From contig CM049310.1 of assembly GCA_026874595.1 (NCBI GenBank), positions 89,349,556 through 89,413,555 of the forward strand: a DNA stretch of 64,000 bases. The letters run 5' to 3'. Below are positions 38,868 to 50,953 of the stretch, one piece after another; positions within the stretch are counted from its first letter, which is position 1, and the number at the start of each line of letters is the position of its first letter. A program made the translations under genes and the position numbers. Below the pieces are notes generated by a model. That model was not told where the DNA came from. It worked only from the letters and a program-made list of their open reading frames with translations, and searched no databases. This stretch comes from Sipunculus nudus (Eukaryota > Annelida > Sipuncula > Golfingiida > Sipunculidae).

Positions 38868-40000
38868 GATTTTCGACCGTTTTTTGAAGTTATAATGTAT
38901 TATTAGACGTGTCAGGAGTCTTATTTATGACAGAAATCGTGCAAAACACTAGAGATATTGTGATCAAGTGAGAAAATAGGTCCCAAAAATTCATAATATC
39001 TCCTTCAAAAAAAAGCAGAACTATGCATTTCTGATTTTGATTGAACGAATTTGCTCTTTATTTTTATATTCATATGCACGAGCATGCACTGTTATGTAGC
39101 CGGGGAACTAGTCTTCGTCCCTATGGATCTTAATCGTGTTTAAATTTAGGAGAATACATCATTTATGTGGTATTTTTACAATAAGCAAAGCATAAGCAAA
39201 ACGTAAACAAAGTGTAAGCAAAGGAATTAGGACTTCATAAATGCGATTTTCGACCGTTTTCTGAAGTTATATTGTATTATTCGACGTGTCAGAAGTCTTA
39301 TTTATGACAGAAATCGTGCAAAACACTAGAGATATTGTGGTCAAATGAGAAAATAGATCCCAAAAATCCATAATATCCCATTAGGAAAAAAATCAGAATT
39401 ATACATTTTTGACTTTGATTGAACGAATTTGCTATTTATTTTTATATTCATGTGCACGAACAGGCACTGTTATGTAGCCGGGGAACTAGTTTTCGTCCCT
39501 ATGGGTCTTAATCGTGTTTAAATTTGGGAGAATACATCATTTATGTGGTATTTTTTACAATAAGCAAAGCATAAGCAAAACGTAAACAAAGTGTAAGCAA
39601 AGGAATTAGGACTTCATAAATGCGATTTTCGACCGTTTTCTGAAGTTATATTGTATTATTCGACGTGTCAGAAGTCTTATTTATGACAGAAATCGTGCAA
39701 AACAGTAGAGATATTGTGATCAAATGAGAAAATAGGTCCCGAAAATCCATAATATCCAATTGAGAAAAAAGCACAATTATACATTTCTGATTTTTATTGA
39801 ACGAATTTGCTCTTTATTTTTATATTCATGTGCACGAACACGCACTGTTATGTAGCCGGGGAACTAGTCTTAGTCCCTATGGGTCATAATCGTGTTTAAA
39901 TTTGGGAGAATACATCATTTATGTGGTGTTTTTACAATAAGCAAAGCATAAGCAAAACGTAGACAAAGTGTAAGCAAAGGAATTAGGACTTCATAAATGA
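38868..40000. repeat. HOR segment L-M-(P/R) leading into the first S
   Basis: Monomers start at 38868, 39245 and 39624. L and M match those at 46421 and 53977 (gaactatgc in L). Monomer 39624 has a P front and ends with cacgcactg, cttagtccc and cgtagac (R rear), directly before S. That rear is shared with 55110-55488. Confidence 0.8.
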
Positions 40001-40377
40001 GATTTTCGACCGTTTAGTGAAGTTATAATGTATTATTCAACTTGTCAGGAGTCTTATTTATGACAGAAATCGCGCAAAACAGTAGAGATATTGTGCTCAA
40101 ATCAGAAAATAGGTCCCGGAAATCCATAATATCCAATTGAGAAAAATGCAGAATTATACATTTCTTATTTAGATTGAACGAATTTGCCCTTTATTTTTAT
40201 ATTCATGTGCACTAACAGGCACTGTTATGTAGCCGGGGAACCAATGTTCGTCCCTATTTGTCAAAATCGTGTTTAAATTTGAGAGAATACATCTTGTATG
40301 TGGTGTTTTTACAATAAGCAAAGCATAAGCAAAACGTAAACAAAGTGTAAGCAAAGGAATTAGGACTTAATAAATGC
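40001..40377. repeat. S monomer 1
   Basis: S is the most strongly marked subtype of domain 2: gtttagtgaag, atcgcgcaaaac, gtgctcaaatcag, cccggaaatcc, cttatttagattg, gcccttta, cactaacagg, ctatttgtc, tttgagag and catcttgtatg. This copy also has aaccaatgttcg and ends in acttaataaatg; only the S at 55489 shares both marks. Confidence 0.88.
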
Positions 40378-43300
40378 GATTTTCGACCGTTTTCTGAAGT
40401 AATAATGTATTATTCGACGTGTCAGGAGTCTTATTTATGACAGAAATCGTGCAAAACACTAGAGATATTGTGATAAAGTGAGAAAATAGGTCCCGAAAAT
40501 CCATAATATCTCCATAAAAAAAGCAGAATTATACATTTTTGATTTTGATTGAACGAATTTGCTCTTTATTTTTATATTCATGTGCACGAACAGGCACTGT
40601 TATGTAGCCGGGGAACTAGTATTCGTCCCTATGGGTCATAATTGTATTTAAACTTGGGAGAATACATCATTTATGTGGTGTTTTTACAATAAGCAAAGCA
40701 TAAGCAAAACGTAAACAAAGTGTAAGCAAAGGAATTAGGACTTCATAAATGCGATTTTCGACCGTTTTCTGAAGTTATAATGTATTATTCGACGTGTCAG
40801 GAGTCTTATTTATGACACAAATCGTGCAAAACAGTAGAGATATTGTGGTCAAATGAGAAAATAGATCCAAAAAATCCAAAATATCCCATTTAGAAAAAAA
40901 ATCAGAATTATACATTTCTGATTTTGATTGAACGAATCTGCTCTTTATTTTTATATTCATGTGCACGAACAGGCACTGTTATGTAGCCGGGGAACTAGTC
41001 TTCGTCCCTATGGGTTATAATCGTGTTTAAATTTGGGAGAATACATCATTTATGTGGTGTTTTTACAATAAGCAAAGCATAAGCAAAACGTTAACAAAGT
41101 GTAAGCAAAGGAATTAGGACTTCATAAATGCGATTTTCGACCGTTTTCTGAAGATATAATGTATTATTCGACGTGTCAGGAGTCTTATTTATGACAGAAA
41201 TCGTGCAAAACAGTAGAGATATTGTGGTCAAATGAGAAAATAGATCCAAAAAATCCAAAATATCCCATTTAGAAAAAAATCAGAATTATACATTTCTGAT
41301 TTTGATTGAACGAATTTGCTCTTTATTTTTATATTCATGTGCACGAACAGGCACTGTTATGTAGCCGGGGAACTAGTCTTCGTCCCTATGGGTTATAATC
41401 GTGTTTAAATTTGGGAGAATACATCATTTATGTGGTATTTTTACAATAAGCAAAGCATAAGCAAAACGGAAACAAAGTGTAAGCAAATGAATTAGGACTT
41501 CATAAATGAGATTTTCGACCGTTTTTTGAAGTTATAATGTATTATTAGACGTGTCAGGAGTCTTATTTATGACAGAAATCGTGCAAAACACTAGAGATAT
41601 TGTGATCAAGTGAGAAAATAGGTCCCAAAAATTCATAATATCTCCTTAAAAAAAAAGCAGAATTATGCATTTCTGATTTTGATTGAACGAATTTGCTCTT
41701 TATTTTTATATTCATATGCACGAGCATGCACTGTTATGTAGCCGGGGAACTAGTCTTCGTCCCTATGGATCTTAATCGTGTTTAAATTTAGGAGAATACA
41801 TCATTTATGTGGTATTTTTACAATAAGCAAAGCATAAGCAAAACGTAAACAAAGTGTAAGCAAAGGAATTAGGACTTCATAAATGCGATTTTCGACCGTT
41901 TTCTGAAGTTATATTGTATTATTCGACGTGTCAGAAGTCTTATTTATGACAGAAATCGTGCAAAACAGTAGAGATATTGTGGTCAAATGAGAAAATAGGT
42001 CCCAAAAATCCATAATATCCCATTAGGAAAAAAATCAGAATTATACATTTTTGACTTTGATTGAACGAATTTGCTATTTATTTTTATATTCATGTGCACG
42101 AACAGGCACTGTTATGTAGCCGGGGAACTAGTTTTCGTCCCTATGGGTCTTAATCGTGTTTAAATTTGGGAGAATACATCATTTATGTGGTATTTTTTAC
42201 AATAAGCAAAGCATAAGCAAAACGTAAACAAAGTGTAAGCAAAGGAATTAGGACTTCATAAATGAGATTTTCGACCGTTTTTTAAAGTTATAATTTATTA
42301 TTAGACGTGTCAGGAGTCTTATTTATGACAGAAATCGTGCAAAACACTAGAGATATTATGATCAAGTGAGAAAATAGGTCCCGAAAATTCATAATATCTC
42401 CTTAAAAAAAAGCAGAATTATACATTTCTGATTTTGATTGAACGAATTTGCTCTTTATTTTTATATTCATATGCACGAGCATGCACTGTTATGTAGACGG
42501 GGAACAAGTCTTCGTCCCTATGGGTCTTAATCGTGTTTAAATTTAGGAGAATACATCATTTATGTGGTATTTTTACAATAAGCAAAGCATAAGCAAAACG
42601 TAAACAAAGTGTAAGCAAAGGAATTAGGACTTCATAAATGCGATTTTCGACCGTTTTCTGAAGTTATATTGTATTATTCGACGTGTCAGAAGTCTTATTT
42701 ATGACAGAAATCGTGCAAAACAGTAGAGATATTGTAATCAAATGAGAAAATAGGTCCCGAAAATCCATAATATCCAATTGAGAAAAAAGCACAATTATAC
42801 ATTTCTGATTTTGATTGAACGAATTTGCTCTTTATTTTTATATTCATGTGCACGAACAGGAACTGTTATGTAGCCGGTTAACTTGTCTTCGTCCCTATGG
42901 GTCATAATCGTGTTTAAATTTGGGAGAATACATCATTTATGTGGTGTTTTTACAATAAGCAAAGCATAAGCAAAACGTAAACAAAGTGTAAGCAAAGGAA
43001 TTAGGACTTCATAAATGCGATTTTCGACCGTTTTCTGAAGTTATAATGTATTATTCGACGTGTCAGGAGTCTTATTTATGACAGAAATCGTGCAAAACAG
43101 TAGAGATATTGTGGTCAAATGAGAAAATATGTCCAAAAAAATCCAAAATATCCCATTAAGAAAAAAATCAGAATTATACATTTCTGATTTTGATTGAACG
43201 AATTTGCTCTTTATTTTTATATTCATGTGCACGAACAGGCACTGTTATGTAGCCGGGGAACTAGTTTTCGTCCCTATGGGTCATAATCGTGTTTAAATTT

Positions 43301-43397
43301 GGGAGAATACATCATTTATGTGGTGTTTTTACAATAAGCAAAGCATAAGCAAAACGTAGACAAAGTGTAAGCAAAGGAATTAGGACTTCATAAATGA
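40001..43397. repeat. S-phased HOR unit, 9-mer S-U-Q-K-L-M-N-P-QR
   Basis: Monomers start at 40001, 40378, 40753, 41132, 41510, 41887, 42266, 42642 and 43019. U opens with gaagtaataatg after an unusual acttaataaatg junction and has gataaagtgag. The order K-L-M-N-P-QR-S runs to the next S. K has acgttaac just upstream (near 41091), and the end of K has caaatgaatt. Confidence 0.82.
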
Positions 43398-43774
43398 GAT
43401 TTTCGACCGTTTAGTGAAGTTATAATGTATTATTCAACTTGTCAGGAGTCTTATTTATGACAGAAATCGCGCAAAACAGTAGAGATATTGTGCTCAAATC
43501 AGAAAATAGGTCCCGGAAATCCATAATATCCAATTGAGAAAAATGCAGAATTATACATTTCTTATTTAGATTGAACGAATTTGCCCTTTATTTTTATATT
43601 CATGTGCACTAACAGGCACTGTTATGTAGCCGGGGAACTAATGTTCGTCCCTATTTGTCAAAATCGTGTTTAAATTTGAGAGAATACATCTTGTATGTGG
43701 TGTTTTTACAATAAGCAAAGCATAAGCAAAACGTAAACAAAGTGTAAGCAAAGGAATTAGGACTTCATAAATGC
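43398..43774. repeat. S monomer 2
   Basis: It carries the full S signature (gtttagtgaag, atcgcgc, gtgctcaaatcag, cactaacagg, catcttgtatg) with aactaatgttcg and a normal acttcataaatg end. It is followed by T. Confidence 0.87.
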
Positions 43775-46700
43775 GATTTTCGACCGTTTTTTGAAGTTAT
43801 ATTGTATTTTTCGACGTGTCAGAAGTCTTATTTATGACAGAAATCGTGCAAAACAGTAGAGATATTGTGGTCAAATGAGAAAATATGTCCAAAAAATCCA
43901 AAATATCCCATTTAGAAAAAAATCAGAATTATACATTTCTGATTTTGATTGAACGAATTTGCTCTTTATTTTTATATTCATGTGCACGAACAGGCACTGT
44001 TATGTAGCCGGGGAACTAGTCTTCGTCCCTATGGGTTATAATCGTGTTTAAATTTGGGAGAATACATCATTTATGTGGTATTTTTACAATAAGCAAAGCA
44101 TAAGCAAAACGGAAACAAAGTGTAAGCAAAGGAATTAGGACTTCATAAATGAGATTTTCGATCGTTTTTTGAAGTTATAATGTATTATTAGACGTGTCAG
44201 GAGTCTTATTTATGACAGAAATCGTGCAAAACACTAGAGATATTGTGATCAAGTGAGAAAATAGGTCCCAAAAATTCATAATATCCAATTGAGAAAAATG
44301 CAGAATTATACATTTCTTATTTAGATTGAACGAATTTGCTCTTTATTTTTATATTCATATGCACGAGCATGCACTGTTATGTAGCCGGGGAACTAGTCTT
44401 CGTCCCTATGGATCTTAATCGTGTTTAAATTTAGGAGAATACATCATTTATGTGGTATTTTTACCATAAGCAAAGCATAAGCAAAACGTAAACAAAGTGT
44501 AAGCAAAGGAATTAGGACTTCATAAATGCGATTTTCGACCGTTTTCTGAAGTTATATTGTATTATTCGACGTGTCAGAAGTCTTATTTATGACAGAAATC
44601 GTGCAAAACACTAGAGATATTGTGGTCAAATGAGAAAATAGGTCCCAAAAATCCATAATATCCCATTAGGAAAAAAATCAGAATTATACATTTTTGACTT
44701 TGATTGAACGAATTTGCTATTTATTTTTATATTCATGTGCACGAACAGGCACTGTTATGTAGCCGGGGAACTAGTTTTCGTCCCTATGGGTCTTAATCGT
44801 GTTTAAATTTGGGAGAATACATCATTTATGTGGTATTTTTTACAATAAGCAAAGCATAAGCAAAACGTAAACAAAGTGTAAGCAAAGGAATTAGGACTTC
44901 ATAAATGCGATTTTCGACCGTTTTCTGAAGTTATATTGTATTATTCGACGTGTCAGAAGTCTTATTTATGACAGAAATCGTGCAAAACAGTAGAGATATT
45001 GTGATCAAATGAGAAAATAGGTCCCGAAAATCCATAATATCCAATTGAGAAAAAAGCACAATTATACATTTCTGATTTTTATTGAACGAATTTGCTCTTT
45101 ATTTTTATATTCATGTGCACGAACAGGAACTGTTATGTAGCCGGTTAACTAGTCTTCGTCCCTATGGGTCATAATCGTGTTTAAATTTGGGAGAATACAT
45201 CATTTATGTGGTGTTTTTACAATAAGCAAAGCATAAGCAAAACGTAAACAAAGTGTAAGCAAAGGAATTAGGACTTCATAAATGCGATTTTCGGCCGTTT
45301 TCTGAAGTTATAATGTATTATTCGACGTGTCAGGAGTCTTATTTATGACAGAAATCGTGCAAAACAGTAGAGATATTGTGGTCAAATGAGAAAATATGTC
45401 CAAAAAAATCCAAAATATCCCATTAAGAAAAAAATCAGAATTATACATTTCTGATTTTGATTGAACGAATTTGCTCTTTATTTTTATATTCATGTGCACG
45501 AACACGCACTGTTATGTAGCCGGGGAACTAGTTTTCGTCCCTATGGGTCTTAATCGTGTTTAAATTTGGGAGAATACATCATTTATGTGGTATTTTTTAC
45601 AATAAGCAAAGCATAAGCAAAACGTAAACAAAGTGTAAGCAAAGGAATTAGGACTTCATAAATGCGATTTTCGACCGTTTTCTGAAGTTATATTGTATTA
45701 TTCGACGTGTCAGAAGTCTTATTTATGACAGAAATCGTGCAAAACAGTAGAGATATTGTGATCAAATGAGAAAATAGGTCCCGAAAATCCATAATATCCA
45801 ATTGAGAAAAAAGCACAATTATACATTTCTGATTTTTATTGAACGAATTTGCTCTTTATTTTTATATTCATGTGCACGAACAGGATCTGTTATGTAGCCG
45901 GTTAACTAGTCTTCGTCCCTATGGGTCATAATCGTGTTTAAATTTGGGAGAATACATCATTTATGTGGTGTTTTTACAATAAGCAAAGCATAAGCAAAAC
46001 GTAAACAAAGTGTAAGCAAAGGAATTAGGACTTCATAAATGCGATTTTCGACCGTTTTTTGAAGTTATATTGTATTTTTCGACGTGTCAGAAGTCTTATT
46101 TATGACAGAAATCGTGCAAAACAGTAGAGATATTGTGGTCAAATGAGAAAATATGTCCAAAAAATCCAAAATATCCCATTAAGAAAAAAATCAGAATTAT
46201 ACATTTCTGATTTTGATTGAACGAATTTGCTCTTTATTTTTATATTCATGTGCACGAACAGGCACTGTTATGTAGCCGGGGAACTAGTCTTCGTCCCTAT
46301 GGGTTATAATCGTGTTTAAATTTGGGAGAATACATCATTTATGTGGTATTTTTACAATAAGCAAAGCATAAGCAAAACGGAAACAAAGTGTAAGCAAAGG
46401 AATTAGGACTTCATAAATGAGATTTTCGACCGTTTTTTGAAGTTATAATGTATTATTAGACGTGTCAGGAGTCTTATTTATGACAGAAATCGTGCAAAAC
46501 ACTAGAGATATTGTGATCAAGTGAGAAAATAGGTCCCAAAAATTCATAATATCTCCTTCAAAAAAAGCAGAACTATGCATTTCTGGTTTTGATTGAACGA
46601 ATTTGCTCTTTATTTTTATATTCATATGCACGAGCATGCACTGTTATGTAGCCGGGGAACTAGTCTTCGTCCCTATGGATCTTAATCGTGTTTAAATTTA

Positions 46701-48309
46701 GGAGAATACATCATTTATGTGGTATTTTTACCATAAGCAAAGCATAAGCAAAACGTAAACAAAGTGTAAGCAAAGGAATTAGGACTTCATAAATGCGATT
46801 TTCGACCGTTTTCTGAAGTTATATTGTATTATTCGACGTGTCAGAAGTCTTATTTATGACAGAAATCGTGCAAAACACTAGAGATATTGTGGTCAAATGA
46901 GAAAATAGGTCCCAAAAATCCATAATATCCCATTAGGAAAAAAATCAGAATTATACATTTTTGACTTTGATTGAACGAATTTGCTATTTATTTTTATATT
47001 CATGTGCACGAACAGGCACTGTTATGTAGCCGGGGAACTAGTTTTCGTCCCTATGGGTCTTAATCGTGTTTAAATTTGGGAGAATACATCATTTATGTGG
47101 TATTTTTTACAATAAGCAAAGCATAAGCAAAACGTAAACAAAGTGTAAGCAAAGGAATTAGGACTTCATAAATGCGATTTTCGACCGTTTTCTGAAGTTA
47201 TATTGTATTATTCGACGTGTCAGAAGTCTTATTTATGACAGAAATCGTGCAAAACAGTAGAGATATTGTGATCAAATGAGAAAATAGGTCCCGAAAATCC
47301 ATAATATCCAATTGAGAAAAAAGCACAATTATACATTTCTGATTTTTATTGAACGAATTTGCTCTTTATTTTTATATTCATGTGCACGAACAGGAACTGT
47401 TATGTAGCCGGTTAACTAGTCTTCGTCCCTATGGGTCATAATCGTGTTTAAATTTGGGAGAATACATCATTTATGTGGTGTTTTTACAATAAGCAAAGCA
47501 TAAGCAAAACGTAAACAAAGTGTAAGCAAAGGAATTAGGACTTCATAAATGCGATTTTCGGCCGTTTTCTGAAGTTATAATGTATTATTCGACGTGTCAG
47601 GAGTCTTATTTATGACAGAAATCGTGCAAAACAGTAGAGATATTGTGGTCAAATGAGAAAATATGTCCAAAAAAATCCAAAATATCCCATTAAGAAAAAA
47701 ATCAGAATTATACATTTCTGATTTTGATTGAACGAATTTGCTCTTTATTTTTATATTCATGTGCACGAACACGCACTGTTATGTAGCCGGGGAACTAGTT
47801 TTCGTCCCTATGGGTCTTAATCGTGTTTAAATTTGGGAGAATACATCATTTATGTGGTATTTTTTACAATAAGCAAAGCATAAGCAAAACGTAAACAAAG
47901 TGTAAGCAAAGGAATTAGGACTTCATAAATGCGATTTTCGACCGTTTTCTGAAGTTATATTGTATTATTCGACGTGTCAGAAGTCTTATTTATGACAGAA
48001 ATCGTGCAAAACAGTAGAGATATTGTGATCAAATGAGAAAATAGGTCCCGAAAATCCATAATATCCAATTGAGAAAAAAGCACAATTATACATTTCTGAT
48101 TTTTATTGAACGAATTTGCTCTTTATTTTTATATTCATGTGCACGAACAGGATCTGTTATGTAGCCGGTTAACTAGTCTTCGTCCCTATGGGTCATAATC
48201 GTGTTTAAATTTGGGAGAATACATCATTTATGTGGTGTTTTTACAATAAGCAAAGCATAAGCAAAACGTAAACAAAGTGTAAGCAAAGGAATTAGGACTT
48301 CATAAATGC
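43775..48309. repeat. Tandem duplication of a 6-monomer block T-L-M-P-Q-P, ~2.27 kb each
   Basis: Copy 1 is 43775-46042 and copy 2 is 46043-48309; the offset is 2267-2268 bp. Markers match in order, including ttcggccg in Q, cacgcactg at the Q rear and aggatctg in the last P of each copy. Differences include gatcgtttttt and an internal foreign patch in the first L, and gaactatgc with ctggttttg in the second L. Confidence 0.82.
44276..44339. repeat. S-type patch inside an L monomer (conversion-like tract)
   Basis: Monomer 44153 is L on both sides (gatcaagtgag, attcataa before; ctcttta, catatgcacgagcatgc after). In its middle it carries S sequence: caattgagaaaaatgcag and cttatttagattg. The S-specific bases span at least 44286-44323 and at most about 44276-44339. 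No other L in the window has this patch. Confidence 0.78.
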
Positions 48310-49821
48310 GATTTTCGGCCGTTTTCTGAAGTTATATTGTATTATTCGACGTGTCAGAAGTCTTATTTATGACAGAAATCGTGCAAAACAGTAGAGATAT
48401 TGTGGTCAAATGAGAAAATAGGTCCCAAAAATCCATAATATCCCATTAGGAAAAAAATCAGAATTATACATTTTTGACTTTGATTGAACGAATTTGCTAT
48501 TTATTTTTATATTCATGTGCACGAACAGGCACTGTTATGTAGCCGGGGAACTAGTTTTCGTCCCTATGGGTCTTAATCGTGTTTAAATTTGGGAGAATAC
48601 ATCATTTATGTGGTATTTTTTACAATAAGCAAAGCATAAGCAAAACGTAAACAAAGTGTAAGCAAAGGAATTAGGACTTCATAAATGAGATTTTCGACCG
48701 TTTTTTTAAGTTATAATTTTTTTATTAGACGTGTCAGGAGTCTTATTTATGACAGAAATCGTGCAAAACACTAGAGATATTGTGATCAAGTGAGAAAATA
48801 GGTCCCGAAAATTCATAATATCTCCTTAAAAAAAAGCAGAATTATACATTTCTGATTTTGATTGAACGAATTTGCTCTTTATTTTTATATTCATATGCAC
48901 GAGCATGCACTGTTATGTAGACGGGGAACTAGTCTTCGTCCCTATGGGTCTTAATCGTGTTTAAATTTAGGAGAATACATCATTTATGTGGTATTTTTAC
49001 AATAAGCAAAGCATAAGCAAAACGTAAACAAAGTGTAAGCAAAGGAATTAGGACTTCATAAATGCGATTTTCGACCGTTTTCTGAAGTTATATTGTATTA
49101 TTCGACGTGTCAGAAGTCTTATTTATGACAGAAATCGTGCAAAACAGTAGAGATATTGTAATCAAATGAGAAAATAGGTCCCGAAAATCCATAATATCCA
49201 ATTGAAAAAAAAGCACAATTATACATTTCTGATTTTGATTGAACGAATTTGCTCTTTATTTTTATATTCATGTGCACGAACAGGAACTGTTATGTAGCCG
49301 GTTAACTAGTCTTCGTCCCTATGGGTCATAATCGTGTTTAAATTTGGGAGAATACATCATTTATGTGGTGTTTTTACAATAAGCAAAGCATAAGCAAAAC
49401 GTAAACAAAGTGTAAGCAAAGGAATTAGGACTTCATAAATGCGATTTTCGACCGTTTTCTGAAGTTATAATGTATTATTCGACGTGTCAGGAGTCTTATT
49501 TATGACAGAAATCGTGCAAAACAGTAGAGATATTGTGGTCAAATGAGAAAATATGTCCAAAAAAATCCAAAATATCCCATTAAGAAAAAAATCAGAATTA
49601 TACATTTCTGATTTTGATTGAACGAATTTGCTCTTTATTTTTATATTCATGTGCACGAACAGGCACTGTTATGTAGCCGGGGAACTAGTCTTAGTCCCTA
49701 TGGGTCATAATCGTGTTTAAATTTGGGAGAATACATCATTTATGTGGTGTTTTTACAATAAGCAAAGCATAAGCAAAACGTAGACAAAGTGTAAGCAAAG
49801 GAATTAGGACTTCATAAATGA

Positions 49822-50198
49822 GATTTTCGACCGTTTAGTGAAGTTATAATGTATTATTCAACTTGTCAGGAGTCTTATTTATGACAGAAATCGCGCAAAA
49901 CAGTAGAGATATTGTGCTCAAATCAGAAAATAGGTCCCGGAAATCCATAATATCCAATTGAGAAAAATGCAGAATTATACATTTCTTATTTAGATTGAAC
50001 GAATTTGCCCTTTATTTTTATATTCATGTGCACTAACAGGCACTGTTATGTAGCCGGGGAACTAATGTTCGTCCCTATTTGTCAAAATCGTGTTTAAATT
50101 TGAGAGAATACATCTTGTATGTGGTGTTTTTACAATAAGCAAAGCATAAGCAAAACGTAAACAAAGTGTAAGCAAAGGAATTAGGACTTCATAAATGC
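49822..50198. repeat. S monomer 3
   Basis: It carries the full S signature and is followed by T. It is the sister of the S at 53222 with an offset of 3400 bp. Confidence 0.87.
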
Positions 50199-50576
50199 GA
50201 TTTTCGACCGTTTTTTGAAGTTATATTGTATTTTTCGACGTGTCAGAAGTCTTATTTATGACAGAAATCGTGCAAAACAGTAGAGATATTGTGGTCAAAT
50301 GAGAAAATATGTCCAAAAAATCCAAAATATCCCATTAAGAAAAAAATCAGAATTATACATTTCTGATTTTGATTGAACGAATTTGCTCTTTATTTTTATA
50401 TTCATGTGCACGAACAGGCACTGTTATGTAGCCGGGGAACTAGTCTTCGTCCCTATGGGTTATAATCGTGTTTAAATTTGGGAGAATACATCATTTATGT
50501 GGTATTTTTACAATAAGCAAAGCATAAGCAAAACGGAAACAAAGTGTAAGCAAAGGAATTAGGACTTCATAAATGA

Positions 50577-50953
50577 GATTTTCGACCGTTTTTTGAAGTT
50601 ATAATGTATTATTAGACGTGTCAGGAGTCTTATTTATGACAGAAATCGTGCAAAACAGTAGAGATATTGTGATCAAATGAGAAAATAGGTCCCGAAAATC
50701 CATAATATCCAATTGAGAAAAAAGCACAATTATACATTTCTGATTTTTATTGAACGAATTTGCTCTTTATTTTTATATTCATGTGCACGAACAGGAACTG
50801 TTATGTAGCCGGTTAACTAGTCTTCGTCCCTATGGGTCATAATCGTGTTTAAATTTGGGAGAATACATCATTTATGTGGTGTTTTTACAATAAGCAAAGC
50901 ATAAGCAAAACGTAAACAAAGTGTAAGCAAAGGAATTAGGACTTCATAAATGC
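50577..50953. repeat. Hybrid monomer L to P, junction of a 3.4-kb tandem duplication
   Basis: The front is L (gagatttt, ttttttgaagttataatg, attagacg). From about 50655 it is P (aaaacagtag, gatcaaatgag, caattgagaaaaaagcac, tttttattg, aggaactg, ggttaac). The expected parents are both present: P at 47176 and L at 53977. The sequence between this hybrid and each parent is the duplicated 9-monomer block. Confidence 0.83.

Larger units (their letters stand above)
43398..49821. repeat. S-phased HOR unit, 17-mer with an internal 6-mer tandem duplication
   Basis: Monomers start at 43398 (S), 43775 (T), 44153 (L), 44530 (M), 44909 (P), 45286 (Q), 45666 (P), 46043 (T), 46421 (L), 46797 (M), 47176 (P), 47553 (Q), 47933 (P), 48310 (Q/M), 48689 (N), 49066 (P) and 49443 (QR). 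T-L-M-P-Q-P occurs twice in a row, so this unit is an expanded form of a shorter one. N at 48689 has an unusual homopolymer (aattttttt) near 48716. Confidence 0.82.
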
